Shown piece after piece: positions 1 through 11,686 of a stretch of 64,000 bases of DNA (positions within the stretch are counted from its first letter, which is position 1; each line of letters begins with the position of its first letter). Location of the stretch: contig CM034595.1 in NCBI GenBank assembly GCA_020091685.1, forward strand, positions 42,277,351 to 42,341,350, in the 5' to 3' direction. The DNA is from Lutjanus erythropterus. Its lineage: Eukaryota; Chordata; Actinopteri; Lutjaniformes; Lutjanidae. The notes under the pieces were generated by a model that saw nothing but the letters and a program-made list of their open reading frames with translations, had not been told where the DNA came from and searched no databases. A program made the position numbers and the translations under genes.

Positions 1-419
1 TGTGACATTTCAATAAGTTGTGATTAGCTGATACCTTGGCCAAGTCTCTCTTGTAAAAGAGATTCTGAATCTCAGTGGGACTTCTTGGTTAAATAAAGGT
101 GAAATTAATTAAAAATATGAATATTGTCTTTTTGGGGACAACTGCAAAAACTGAAATATTTAATCCATGTAAACAGTCATTGATGAATCTGAATTAATCA
201 TCAAATCAGCTACTAGAATGAGAGGTGTGTTTGTGTGTCCCACCAGTACTCCCAGTACTCTTATTTGGGATTGTTCAGGCGGATACTGATATTAATATTT
301 GAGAGTTTAACAAAATGATAAAAACACACATAGCATTCAAACATTTCTATAAATAAATTTTGTAGAGTTATGACAAAGGTATGTACTGAGCGTTAGAGGG
401 TGAGACAGGAGTGGATTTT

Positions 420-700
420 CACTCCTGTCCCGTCCCTCTCTCACAGAAATACTCCGGTCCAATCCCAATCCCATGACAGAGTAAGAAAAACTTCCTGTCC
501 CATCCCCATCCTGGAAGAATGATTCCCATGCCATCCTGTTCCCATCAATCCACAGTCCGCATGTGATATTACGCACATTTTTAACCATAAAAAATTGTCC
601 CACTACTGCCTGCTCCCATTGACTTTTTTTCCTGTCCCGTGATTGATGGTGTAATTGACTCCGATCCCATGGGCATCCCACAGGAATCCTGAAAACATGT
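420..700. repeat. Degenerate repeat rich in TCCCATCCC-like runs
   Basis: Many imperfect copies of short motifs such as tcccatcccc and gtcccgtccc are scattered over about 280 bp. The pattern resembles DNA-transposon-derived repeats seen in vertebrate genomes. The overlapping minus-strand open frames (114 and 76 codons) follow this biased composition and are not taken as genes. No terminal repeats were found, so the class is open. Confidence 0.35.
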
Positions 701-1764
701 CAACTTCTACTGAAGTGGGACATTTTGCAGTAGATGCGGTAGTTTCAGTTAAATGATCACTCTCGCAGGATCTTTTGTGTCTGGGGTTCCCTTCTAGACA
801 CCGTGTCTGCTGTTGCCCGCTGACAGTGTCCATGTAAACACAGTTACAGCCAGTGAGAGCATGGAGAGCTGGATTGACAACACTAGACGGTGGCCCTCAG
901 TAACAGATGAAGGTACCTGTTTGGACAGAGATATTAAGGTTAGCTGTTGGGAAGAGAGAGAAGAAAAAAATAGAGTAGTACTGTGTAATATATAAAAAAA
1001 ACAGTTAATTCATATTTGTCATAGGTATTCAAGATTTTTGGTTTGTGTATTTTGCATTCTGTTAAATTTGGCCCTTAGTGTTGAAGCTGCACGGTTTCTT
1101 CCAAAACTTCACTGTCAAAAATAAGATACATAAAAGTAAAGCTAAAAGTAGGAAGGAATGGCAGCTTGTTTACTTCCAGTACTTTCCTGGAATTATCTAT
1201 GAAACAGGACTCTTTGTAATGCTTTTCCCCACTTTATTAGTTTTCATAATTGGAAAAAGAAACATTATGTGCAAAAGAACAGAAAAAAAAAACTTTTTTC
1301 ATTCAACCTGTGCTAAAACTTTGAAAATAAATTAAGTGTTTCTGCACTTAACAGACATAACTGATAAATGGGCTAATTAGCTTCTCTCTCATTTGAAGAA
1401 ATTATTTATTTATACTTTTACATATTACATATTTAGAAATGATCAAAGGGAAGGAGTGAAGTCATTAAAGGGTCGGATAGGCCACCAGTAGAATAAGAAT
1501 GTTAGAATATGATGCACGGCTGTGGATTAAACTACACAACAGTATATAAAGTAGCTAAAATCAGCGAAAACTTGCACATCTAAAGCAGTAAAATGCAATG
1601 TACTCATGAACACAAACGTAATATTGACAGGGACCATTTTCTTACATAATGAGTACTTTTACTTTTGAGACATTGAGTAAATTCTGCTGATAATACTGGA
1701 CTAAAATAAGCTGATTTTGAATGCAAGACATTTACTTTTCATACTGTAGTATTAGGACTTTTAC

Positions 1765-1985
1765 TTAAAGCTACAAGGAACTTTCATATTGTGTTGATTT
1801 TGGAGGCCCCTGTGGACAAAAGCAAAAAGTGAAACCAGAGTATATAACATCATAAATAAAATTAGCAAAAGTAAAATCTTCTCCTTCTGCCTGGGAGAAT
1901 GTAAACTTTGCCTCTGCATGTCATTTTAATCTGATCTCAAGGAGAATCCAACATAATGTCATTAAGAATTACTATATAAAAATGG
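1765..1985 (+). repeat. Dispersed repeat, copy 1 of a pair
   Basis: This block aligns by eye with 58128-58355 in the same orientation. Shared landmarks, in order, are ttgattttggag, atataacatc, aaataaa, a run near aaaatcttctcc/aaaatctcccc, and caaggagaatccaac. The copies are diverged and differ by indels, as expected for old copies of a MITE or SINE-like family. No coding capacity. Confidence 0.55.
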
Positions 1986-2689
1986 CAAATCTTCTAGCTG
2001 ATGGTCTCGTTTGCTTATATGTCATATAGAGGCATCAGTATTAAATTGAGAACCAGTTAAAAACTCCTTGTAATAAACAATCTGAATACTTCTCCCATCC
2101 CTGGTTCAGGTTTTGCACTTGTGTAGCATTCTTTCCTTTTATCCAAACCTAAGCTAATAATACCCTGATTATGACTGGATCTCTTGTCTCTGTATTTGGT
2201 TTTAATCGAATGCATCTTATGAGCAAAACAGATTACAGGAAGTAGATTGTATTACTAACACCACAAGGTATTTTTTTACATTCATTAGCTCATATGTGCA
2301 GCCTACAATACTATCTAATGAAATGCATTGCATTAATAGCTCGCTAAATCTACCCGATGGACTAGCAGATGGGTTTCGATTTCCCTCACACCTAATTTCC
2401 ATACCATTTTGAAAGCAATCAAAACATTTTAAAAGAAAATCACTGCTACGGCTGCATGTTGATAAATCAGTAGCATCCCTAAATAGCAATGTCATCACTC
2501 TTTCATTAAAGGAGTAATCAATCCGTTTTTAGTGGTGAATGTGTGGGTGATTACTCAGGATGAGGTTATTATGTTTCACATGGGGGAAATCTATCTGGGC
2601 ATTTATTTACTGCCCATCAGTTGTTAATTTGAACGCTTCATTAGAGAGATACACCCTGTGTTTACCTGTCAATCAACAGGTACCGTGCT

Positions 2690-2990
2690 GAGACGTGAGC
2701 GCCGAAATACCCAGTGGCTGTTTTTCTTTTTTTTTAATTTAAGCCGCTTCTACAAGACTGTCTTAATTTGCTCCGCTGACAGCCGATCATAATGTGAACC
2801 TGCAGCTTGGACTGAGAGACGATGCAGAGCAGGAAGCTGGACCTGCCCGCGGTCTTCTGCTCAAACCCGATCCAAGCAGCTCTGCAGGAGAGCAGAGTCG
2901 GTTTGTAAACCGCTTAATGGCCTGAGATCACAAAGAGAAAAGAACTTCTTTGTTTTAAAAAAGATTTTAAGATGTTTTTGCTTTACTAGA
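2690..2990 (+). other. GC-rich block with a mini-ORF, unassigned
   Basis: Composition rises above the AT-rich surroundings between about 2740 and 2910. A 28-codon frame runs from ATG 2822 to TAA 2906-2908. A possible acceptor (cctgcag, ending near 2811) precedes it, and a possible donor (gtcggtttgt, about 2897-2906) lies at its end. The translated residues match no ZNF385 N-terminal sequence I know. It may be an untranslated or alternative exon, a regulatory block, or nothing. Confidence 0.2.
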
Positions 2991-3441
2991 TGCATTCATG
3001 TTTATGAGTCAGGATCATAAACTGGAAACGAGTCTGTAATTTGTTGACGGTGAGTGAGTCACCAGAGAGCCTCTTATACTCCTTTAACAGGGCACGCTTT
3101 ACTGCCGGTTTACATTTAATGCCTTTACAACACTTCCTTTATCTCACTGTGACTCATCCTTTTGTAAATTTAACTCATTTACTTTGCAGACCTCCGGTTT
3201 TCACAAGATGATTTCTGTAAATAGATATGAAGAAACATACACATCACTACTCATTTTCCTCTAATTTACACTGCATGATTTTTTTTTTTTCCCCCAAGAA
3301 GCCAGGAACCATTTTAGGAACTTGATTAATTACAAAACTTGATTTCAGAGTTGGGAAGGTGTTAAAGAAGGGGAGGAGGTTTCCAAAACTGTTCTGAGGT
3401 GCAGAGGTGCAGATTTCTGGAGAACAATAGTTGATAGTTGT

Positions 3442-3565
3442 GTCTCATTCTCAGGTCGTCAGATGCTTTGGGTCGGGTTGATTGTTGAGTCTCATTGTTT
3501 TGTTGAGTGGTTCAGTCTGAGCCGTCAACACAAAGCGTGAATATTTAATGACCTGAGAATGAGAC
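3442..3565. repeat. Inverted repeat with 16-bp perfect arms
   Basis: The arm GTCTCATTCTCAGGTC at 3442-3457 is the exact reverse complement of 3550-3565, with a 92-bp spacer. Similar CTCATTCTCAGGTCGTC motifs occur in fish repetitive DNA as far as I recall. Probably a fragment of a foldback-type repeat. Confidence 0.6.
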
Positions 3566-5022
3566 TAAATAATGAACCGTCTTTCTCCAGGACCAACCCC
3601 ACCTTTAAGCAAGCACTGCCTGCCACTACTATCAATATTTGGACTAGGGAACGTAATTTCTTATAATGTTCATTTGAAAAAAGTGAGATAAAGAGAAATG
3701 AAGTGGGTGAATGGGATATTTGAGTAAACGAGAGGAACTAAATTTAATTTAAACCTTTACTCCAATGAGATTAAAAATCTCTGGAGTGTCCTGACTAAGA
3801 AATCAATAGAAGGATAATTTAATTGAATAACAGCCATAAATCTACAGAAAGGGATATAAATACTGATTAAAATCTTTAACATTAATACAAACAAAGCAGA
3901 TGCTGCTGATCACATTTCCTTTTCTTCACAGTTATGTAATAAAGCCTCTGTTCTTATAGACACAAGTTGTAAAACACGTTTGAATATGATGGTAAAGATG
4001 TTTTTTTCTGCTCTGTATCTCTGATATCTCTGACAGTGTTTACGCAGCATTAACTCTCACAAATCCCAGATAGGTTTATTTGGTTACTGGAGTTTTACAA
4101 CAGTTTTTTAATAAGATGTGGTCAACAACATTTATGAAAGTATATTCAAGCATAGCCCATATCCCATTTAAAACTGAAAATTTTCCAAATAACTTGTGCA
4201 GTAACAGTGATTTCTGTATTTTTCACCCTTATCAAGTGCAATAAACTCAGGAAAAGAGTATTTGAAGAAAAACAACAGGTTGATTTTGCAACTATTATAT
4301 ATTAGAGAGACCACAAACAAGTAGGAAGTAAGACCAAAGTCAAAACACAAGAGGAATGCACAGCTGCGGTCGTGCTAGGCATGAACTGAAATAGGGGGAG
4401 GGAGTACTGGTGGTGAGACAACTGACTGAACAAGAGAAATAAAACCTTATTTCCTGATTGTTTCACAGCAGTAATGTTCAAAGCACAAATGAACACACCC
4501 ACACAAACCCCACACAGCTGTACAACCTTGTCTCTAATGTCTGCAGCCTCTGATTCTGCCTGAAAACAGCCTAATGTCCACAGCTCTTCATATCATGAAA
4601 ATGCAAACAGGAATATGCAAAAGCAACTTTCAGTTTTGGAGTTTCCTCTTGTGGCTCTTTAGTACAAGGATTACTGGGTCAAAAAGAGGCAGATCAGTGA
4701 TTTTGGTGTACACTCTCAAGTTGTTGCTTATTTCAGATGCTGCTTCATAGAGTTAAAACAAAACTAGGCAAAAAAAACAAGCGGTGGTAAATATGCTGCC
4801 CCTTCATCCTGGAATAATTTACAGATGGGTCTGAAATTGTAAGACAGACGGTTGAGAGTCATCCGGATGTGTTGCCATTTGATAGCTTGAATGCCTGGGA
4901 GAACAAGTTTTCTTACCCCCCTCAAGTCTACCTTCAACAAGGTGATCACTCATCCACTGAACACACCCCCAAAATAGTAAAAAGGTTTTAAGTTCCCACC
5001 TTCTCTGCCAGCAGCCGTCTTG
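3566..5022. other. Non-coding stretch upstream of the tetraspanin
   Basis: AT-rich, with no exon-like segment bounded by splice sites and no recognisable transposon termini. The last 50 bp before the TATA-like box become more GC-rich, consistent with a proximal promoter. Small minus-strand open frames at 4168-4502 and 4764-4949 show no protein family features and are left out. Confidence 0.5.
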
Positions 5023-5030
5023 TATTTAAG
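5023..5030 (+). promoter_or_regulatory. TATA-like box of the tetraspanin gene
   Basis: The sequence tatttaag lies 63-70 bp upstream of the tetraspanin ATG, within cttgtatttaagcagtagcagc. That spacing would place initiation near 5050-5060 and leave a 5' UTR of about 35-45 nt. It suggests the intronless gene has its own promoter. Assignment rests on motif and position only. Confidence 0.45.
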
Positions 5031-5092
5031 CAGTAGCAGCCGGTGGCAAAGACATTTTCATCTGGCTTCTGTCTCGTCAGTGGGGTTGAACG

Positions 5093-5785
5093 ATGACGGT
5101 CAATAAGGCCATCAGACACCTTCTTTTCACCTTCAACTTTTTGTTTTTTGTTGGTGGATTCATCCTCTTCGGTTTATCCGTGTATGTCAGGAACAACAAA
5201 GCAGACTACCACATCACAGATGACCTCCTCCCAGCTCTTAACCTGATGATATTTATCGGTGCCGTGACCATGATTTTTGGCTTCCTGGGTTTCTACGGAG
5301 CGATCCGGAAGAACCGCTGCCTACTGACGCTCTTTTTCCTGGGCCTACTCGCCATGTTCCTCATGTTGCTGGCCGTGGGAGCGTTGGGAGCCGTATCAAG
5401 AACCGCGGCTGCCCAGGAGGTGGCGAGGAAACACTTGAAGCGGCTGGTTCCGCTGAGCGAACAGCCGAAGGAGGTTCAGGAGTCGTTTCAGAAGGTGGAG
5501 ATAAGCGGGTTCTGCTGCGGGTTCTTCGCTGGACATCTTGATTGGGGTAATTCAACAGTGGTGCCCGACTCCTGTAACTGCACAGACACCTCCAGAAACT
5601 GCGCGGATCTGGACGGACGTCAGATTTACTCAACACCGTGCATGACATACTTTATGACCTGGTTGGACAGAGTATCAGACACACTCATGGGGGCGGCGTT
5701 TGGATTTGGCATCTTGATGATTGTGGGGATGGCTTTCTCATTAATCCTGATCTGTCAGATTAGGAATAAGAAAAGCATGATTTAA
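5093..5785 (+). CDS. Tetraspanin, TSPAN8-like, intronless
   Basis: This complete 230-residue open frame encodes a four-pass tetraspanin. Such membrane proteins organise other receptors and adhesion molecules into microdomains. Hydrophobic segments lie at about residues 10-32, 49-71, 77-101 and 199-221, with a conserved Asn in the first (N15). The large extracellular loop (about 102-197) has the CCG signature at 141-143, then Cys 161, 163, 170 and 183, giving the six-cysteine pattern and the DWGN motif seen in TSPAN8. Potential N-glycosylation sites are N153 and N162. Human TSPAN8 is 237 residues, so the length fits. The ATG has A at -3 and a TATA-like box upstream. Family members normally have several coding introns, so this single-exon copy may be a retrogene (inference). 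The usual membrane-proximal CC after the second segment is FY here. Closest paralogue assignment is by eye. Confidence 0.88.
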   Translation: MTVNKAIRHLLFTFNFLFFVGGFILFGLSVYVRNNKADYHITDDLLPALNLMIFIGAVTMIFGFLGFYGAIRKNRCLLTLFFLGLLAMFLMLLAVGALGAVSRTAAAQEVARKHLKRLVPLSEQPKEVQESFQKVEISGFCCGFFAGHLDWGNSTVVPDSCNCTDTSRNCADLDGRQIYSTPCMTYFMTWLDRVSDTLMGAAFGFGILMIVGMAFSLILICQIRNKKSMI

Positions 5786-6092
5786 GTTTCACAGGTCGTG
5801 ACTGAAGGAAAGATCATCTTGTCAGAACTTTGCCTCATTTTAAATTTTGAAATGTTTCTACTCTCTTTTGTTTTCTAACTATAAACTTTGTATTACTTAT
5901 TTCTGATGATGAAAAAAACTCTGGCGTATTTCTGTCAAATAAGAGATTTGTATGTACTTGTACTTAATGCAGATATTTTCATTTAATACAACTTGTCACT
6001 GCTAATCCACTACAGTTCAGAGGTGAGTACTTTTTACTCCACTACATTTATCCAACAGCTGTGAACTCTATTAATATCACAGATAAAGAAAC

Positions 6093-6098
6093 AATAAA
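6093..6098 (+). terminator. Poly(A) signal candidate for the tetraspanin
   Basis: A canonical AATAAA lies about 310 bp after the tetraspanin stop codon, inside agaaacaataaagaaaaaatc. No earlier canonical hexamer was seen. It would give a 3' UTR of about 330 nt. A genomic A-tract marking the tail of a retrocopy is not evident. Confidence 0.5.
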
Positions 6099-7490
6099 GA
6101 AAAAATCATGGTGCTCTTATGCACAATGAAATACAGTTTCACAATGATTTCAGCTGGTGACTCCTTCACAGAAAACAATGTGTAGTGTGTCTGTCTGTTT
6201 TGGATGAAAACTGTATAGGTGAAATGGTTAATTGTGAAAATAATCTGCAGATTAATTGATTATGAATTGTTAGCTGCAGCCCTCATCAACCAGGCTGCAG
6301 CCTGGTTCCAGAGAAAAATATGTTTTTAAAACTGTGTTTACTTCCGTTTGGTTTAGACATCGGTCGCGCCACATTTGACTCACACAATGAATCAGACCGA
6401 GGCATGGCGTCTCCCATGATACCTGATCTTGCTCCCCCACAGACAGACACTGAGGCTCCCACACCGGGTGTTATGGGTTAAAACAACGACCTGCGGTTCT
6501 TTGTTGTGAGTCTGGATCATTTACTGGGGTCTTAAGTTGTCCACAGGAATGGGGGTGGTGGCTGAGTTTTTGCATGTGTGTAGCAGTGATGTTGCAGCTC
6601 CTTATCAATACAAGCTAAAACCCTCCAAAGCTTTACATCCTCTGTTGCACTTGAAGACACTGCCCTCCTATTACTTGCAGCCTTACTGGCTACAACACTT
6701 AGTATAGACTCTGTGAATCTGGGTCATAAAGATTTATTAGTGGCTAAAACTAGTGCATAAACTCAGTACTGCAAATAAAAGTGGGAGAAGTCTCCAACTG
6801 TATAAATAAAAAAACATGGATAAAAGCCAAAGATTAAAAAAACAGAGTAAACTCTTCCACAAATAAAAATGATTTCAGCTGGTTTAACCTCCATTACATC
6901 AATGTTTGGCTTTAGAGATAATTTTATTTGAGTATTAAGTTAATAATTCAGTTGTTGGAGGCCTTATGAGAGCTGGGTTCAATAAATCTGAGCAACTGAA
7001 AACATAAACATGCTGTAACACTAAATCTTCCCCCGTGTTGAGCTTTTGGTCTGTTGACCACCAGAAACAGCCTGTGTTTATGGAATAAATTGGTCAGAGT
7101 TAATTGAATTATGAAGTCAGAACAATATGTCCCTGAACCCCCAGCTTGATATGTAAAATTCCCCCCTCTTTTTCAGGAAAACAAGGGCCAGTTTGATGTT
7201 GTAACTCAATTTTCAAACACATGATTTTTCTGGGACCCCCCCCCCCCCCACACACACACACACACATTTTGGGACAAAGCTCTCATTCATCTGAACTGAA
7301 CATTTCCAGTTTTCCTTGTTTTCTGTCACGCTGCTTCCTCTCCTGCCTTCTCAGATCCTTTTTTAATTCAATGTGTGTTTCAATTAAGATTATCCACATT
7401 CTTGTTATTTTGAACATGAGGAAGGAAATGAAAATATCACTTCAATACAAAAGGGAGGATCTCTAAAAAAAACCCCCAAACACATGCAGA
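6099..7490. other. Non-coding stretch with a C-run/CA tract
   Basis: No exon or gene seen. The only clear feature is a run of 14 C (7236-7249) followed by a short CA repeat (7250-7266). A 64-codon minus-strand frame at 6270-6464 has no recognisable features. Confidence 0.5.
7236..7266. repeat. Poly-C run joined to a (CA)n microsatellite
   Basis: Fourteen C are followed by about eight CA units. It is a simple-sequence tract likely to vary in length between individuals. Confidence 0.9.
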
Positions 7491-7965
7491 TTATCATGGC
7501 GTGTAACAAGGCAGGTCATTATTGCAAAATAAACCCTAACAAGGGGATGCAAGAACCTGCTCATTACATTATCCCGCTTGTTACAAGGCTGCCTACTTAT
7601 TTAAAAAAAAAAAAAATTACACAAAATCAACGGTCTGTTCTTCAAAGCAATAGTCTGCTACACATAATAATGTACAGGATGATTATAGGGTTTATTTTGC
7701 AATAATGACCTGCTCACAGTACATTATTCTGCTCATTACGTTTACTTCCCAAAAAATAATCAATAGTGAGACAAAATATTAATTTATAAATGATTTTATA
7801 GATTTATTTTTTTTTTATTGCTGCTCCAGAGTCTATGATCAGAACTGCATCCATAGCAACTGTGTGTTCCTTATAGCAACGGTCTGTTATACATAAATAA
7901 CAGACCTTTGAATGCTGTAATTGACCAATCAGAATCAAGGAATTAACAAAGCCATGTAATAATAG
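7491..7965. mobile_element. MITE with a perfect 27-bp internal inverted repeat
   Basis: The segment 7511-7537 is the exact reverse complement of 7687-7713 (27 of 27 bp). Outside these, the left end (attatcatggcgtgt) resembles the reverse complement of the right end (acaaagccatgtaataat). The motif gaccaatcagaatcaag near 7923-7939 is typical of a teleost DNA-transposon family I recall. No transposase is encoded. The two 60-81 codon frames nearby are incidental. Superfamily not assigned. Confidence 0.6.
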
Positions 7966-9489
7966 GTGTCAGTGGAGTTTTTCTCCAGTGAATAGGGAGT
8001 TATAAGCCAAACTTTGGTAATGATTTGATAAAATATCAAGGCACTGTCATGTAACAGCAAACACTAGAATTAAAAAAAAAAACTTAGATAATACTTTAAT
8101 TATCTTTTAGTTTGAACTTGCTCCTCTGAGTTTCCCTCTTCTGGCTCCATGTGTTAAAGCTGAATTTAGGAGGATAAAATATTTTTCATACCAAAGGCAA
8201 AAATCCTCACTGGAAACATATATTTACAGTCTTATTAGGCATAAGAAAAACAATAACGGTGCACTGACAGTATATATTGAGGTGATTCAATTTTCTTGTA
8301 TAATAAATGTTAATTAGATTATTATAGTGTTATCTTAAAGCAGCATTCGTTGCTTTTCTGTTATTTCCCCACTTATCTGTTTACTAACACTGACATATTA
8401 TCACCTTATAGAGCTGTTAAAGTGTTGGCAAACAGTAGCTTATTTACACATGCAACAGACACAGAGCAACATTAGCATGCAATTAGAGTTGTGTATGTTG
8501 TCACCGGATGAAGTCCAACATTCACTCTTTTTCTGGATGGGAATATTTGGCTCTTTAGCTGCCAAATGCTCACATACTGTCTAAAGATAGACAACAACAC
8601 TTTTCTGCTTCATCTCACTATACAAAAATTGAGCTAAAATAGCCTGCATATGAGCACCGCCATCTTGCATCGGAGACATGTTTTGAAACAACAGTCTGCA
8701 CAGTTGTGACCAGGGTTGGAGTCTGGCCACCTCAATCACAAGCTGTCAATCATTACATGAAATCACTTTTATTATAGCATCAAATAACTGATTGATCAGT
8801 AAAATGAATTCTTGAACAAATATCACCATGATAAGAACTACACCACTGAACAAAGCTGACATAATTAGGATACAAAAAAAGGTATCTGTATTCCAATACA
8901 ATTGGGTCATTCCTACTATTCGGTGCCATTTAACCATGGTAACTTTAGATTAAAAAATGTCAAATTTTGCAGGATTTTATCATTTCATCTGAAGGAGGTC
9001 TTGTTAAATTATAAGAAAAATATATTGGTCAAGCTCAGGATATCATATTATAATTATTTTGACCAAATTCCAGGTATAAGACATGGGGCAAATGTCCACC
9101 CTGTTACAGGACATTCTTATCTCTATTAGTAAGTGTTTTGAAAGGACAATTATTTACAATTTACATTTCCTAAGAGTTTGAATGTCCATTACTTTGCCCT
9201 TTAAATGTATTTTTTAAAAAGTATTAATACACATTTTTACACTACATTTTTAACACACAGTTAAGTGCTGTTTAAAACAACGAGCTAGCTGGCTGCCACT
9301 AAAATGGCCTCCACTGCACTCGTACATTAACCTTATGATATGATAGAAATGAGTCTCTTCACTCAGAGAATTAAGGTTATAGTGTAACCACATGTTCTTA
9401 GCTGTCCATGGTGCTCCATTACTGCTGTCCTGTCTACCTTCAGGTTTATTCATTTTATAATAACAGGTGTACGGCAGTCTATCACAGTA
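7966..9489. other. Non-coding stretch without recognised features
   Basis: AT-rich sequence with no exon-like segment, long repeat or RNA gene that I can recognise. Short open frames at 8746-9129 and 9250-9495 carry no domain motif. Confidence 0.45.
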
Positions 9490-9692
9490 ATACAAATTTC
9501 ATTTTATTCTGTATTATCTATTATATCTTATTCTTGTAACTTTCTCTTTTTCTCATGTCTCTTTTACTTGCATGATTTTCTTTTTGAGCATTGCTGGAGG
9601 GAGCCTGAGAATAAGAATTTCATTGCCAAAGAATGCTTCAGTGTAATTGCTCTGCATGGTGTATGACAAATAAAGGACTTGAACTTGAACTA
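9490..9692 (+). mobile_element. LINE/SINE 3' tail (L2-like)
   Basis: The end of this block, aagaatttcattgc followed by atgacaaataaaggacttgaacttgaac, resembles the 3' tail of teleost L2-type retroelements, which end in aatttcattg...atgacaataaag plus a short tandem motif (here cttgaa). Only the terminal part is present. A similar tail occurs at 44840-44970. Confidence 0.55.
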
Positions 9693-10669
9693 CAGCTTGG
9701 GGGAACTGCAGCATTTGTGATAATTTTCTCTGGGTTAGTCATTACATATAGCCATCTAATCCATTGTTAACACAGACATATTGATTAGTGCAGCTTTAGA
9801 GGAGTGGAAAAAGACATACATTCAATATGTCTGTTTGAGTATTAACCTTGTGCTGCAACTGCAATTTCTGCTAATATGACTGCATTTAATTGAGCCGTGT
9901 TACTGGAATGTATTTAGATCCTGCGGAGTCAGATTACTGTCACGACTCTTACAGAAAAGTGATTTTGGGGCCTATTCAAACATAATTGGCAGCACATTTA
10001 CAGGAAAGTGTATAAAGACATACAGATACTTATCCAAGTTTGAAATTCCTTCAGTGTTCTTTCAGTATGAATCAGACTTTCATCACTATTCTCAAGCATT
10101 TCTCCAAACAATAAATATTTGTGACTAAATAAGAAGATAAATTCTGTCAAGAGGAGTGATTGTAGCCACCATGACATCACCTATTAGTATGAAATATCAA
10201 GTTTTAGTATTATTGTTGAGTTTTTTTGGAGCCAGAGGTGACCATATTCAGACAAGAGGGTAGAGATGGGGAGGCTGCAGTTTTAGTGATTTGACAGATT
10301 GTCATGGTACCAACTTGTCAATCACAATTGCCACACCCTAAAGCACAGCCTACTATATCATCTATTTTACTCTGGGTCTAGGAATAGGACTATAATTTAC
10401 AAATTAACCAACCAGTTTCCTAAAGTCTCGATATGCATTTGCACACCGTCACATGACACGCACAGTTCAGACAGTGTGCACATGCATGTGAATGTGCCTG
10501 TAAGCAAACTGAAAAAAAAAAATACAATGTAAATAAAACAATTTTGTAGGTTAGGTTTTGTAGTTTCATATTGGGTCTTTTAGGAGACTTTTAGGATTAC
10601 ACCAGACAGGCTGTATATTATGTTCTCATTCTGTTGGGTTTTTTTTACATTTGATGTTGAGGATTGTTA

Positions 10670-10808
10670 AGGCGATTCTGCACCGCTGTTTTCCTGTGAA
10701 ACTCCAGCAGTGTTTTGAGGACTAAAGAACTAAACCCAACTTTCAACTGGCACGAGTGTGAGTAGAAAATGACTGAATTGTCATTTTTGGGTGAACTATC
10801 CCTTTAAG
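10670..10808 (-). mobile_element. MITE fragment, same family as 57144-57530
   Basis: Read in reverse complement, the block begins ttaaagggatagttcaccc and continues through aaaacactgctggagtttcac, the same order as at 57144-57280. The copy is truncated on its left side (window coordinates). The terminus AAAGGGATAGTTCACC is widespread in teleosts. Confidence 0.7.
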
Positions 10809-11686
10809 GCATTGACTTCTGAAATACAGAAGTCTCATGTAAAATTACCAAAACTAGCTTTGACACAGAATTTTGTGTTCAGAGCCCCATCACTCATAAA
10901 AAGAAGCCAGATGAGAAAATATGTTTTAAGGCAGTTTAGTGGGAGGACTGAGCATTGCCTACATTTTAGCAGAAACTCACTCACCACATCTTGCTCGTGA
11001 GCACACGTCCGTTGATGGATACACTGGGATTCAAACGTGACCTTTCTGTTTCCAGACAGCCTCTAAATCCTTGAACATCCCCCCGACTCTGGTTTGTTTG
11101 ATGTCTTTCGTCCCCCCCTTGCAGAGCACCTGGAAGGAAAACAAATGATTTCCCTCCCAGCTTTAATCATGCATGTGTCAGACTTGGAGTTCGGGCAATT
11201 CTTCCACTTCATTGCTCTAATCAAAGATGAATTATTGGCTTAGTCGCATTAAACACCCATCCGTATCACCTGAGTGTCATGACAAAAAAAAAAAAGTGAT
11301 GTCTTACCTCTCTACCTGGAGAGTGATGAATGTGGGTCAGAATGAATAGTTTCATGCCAAAGCAAGATGTGCACTTTGAAAAAGTGACGCCTGGCCCAAA
11401 AAATGGTTTCAATAACGGAGGGAAAACATTTTAGGCACCTCAGCTATTTCACAACTTTTGCCAACAAAATCACTGAACTATGAATTTCTGGCATCTTTGT
11501 TCCCCCAATGTAATGAAACCTCTTTACTTGTCTCAGTCTATTATATTTAATATAAGTATAATACTGTAGGAAATTTGGCCTGTTGAAATGATATTTATCC
11601 ATGAGAGCTGTGAAAGCTTCGTCATGATATCATGAGCTTATTTTACAATAAAAATAATCTGACCACTGCTAAGAAAAAGGACACTA

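Larger units (their letters stand above)
1..2650. other. Non-coding stretch, 5' end of window
   Basis: AT-rich DNA with no gene I can support. Open frames here are short, start at arbitrary ATGs and lack recognisable protein motifs. The stretch contains a degenerate G/C-run repeat block (420-700) and one copy of a dispersed repeat (1765-1985), listed separately. It is either intergenic or an upstream znf385d intron; the window does not decide which. Confidence 0.6.

Noticed and set aside
5361..5648. 95-codon frame antisense to the tetraspanin
   Set aside because: Shadow of the coding strand; Arg/Pro/Ser-rich without family features.
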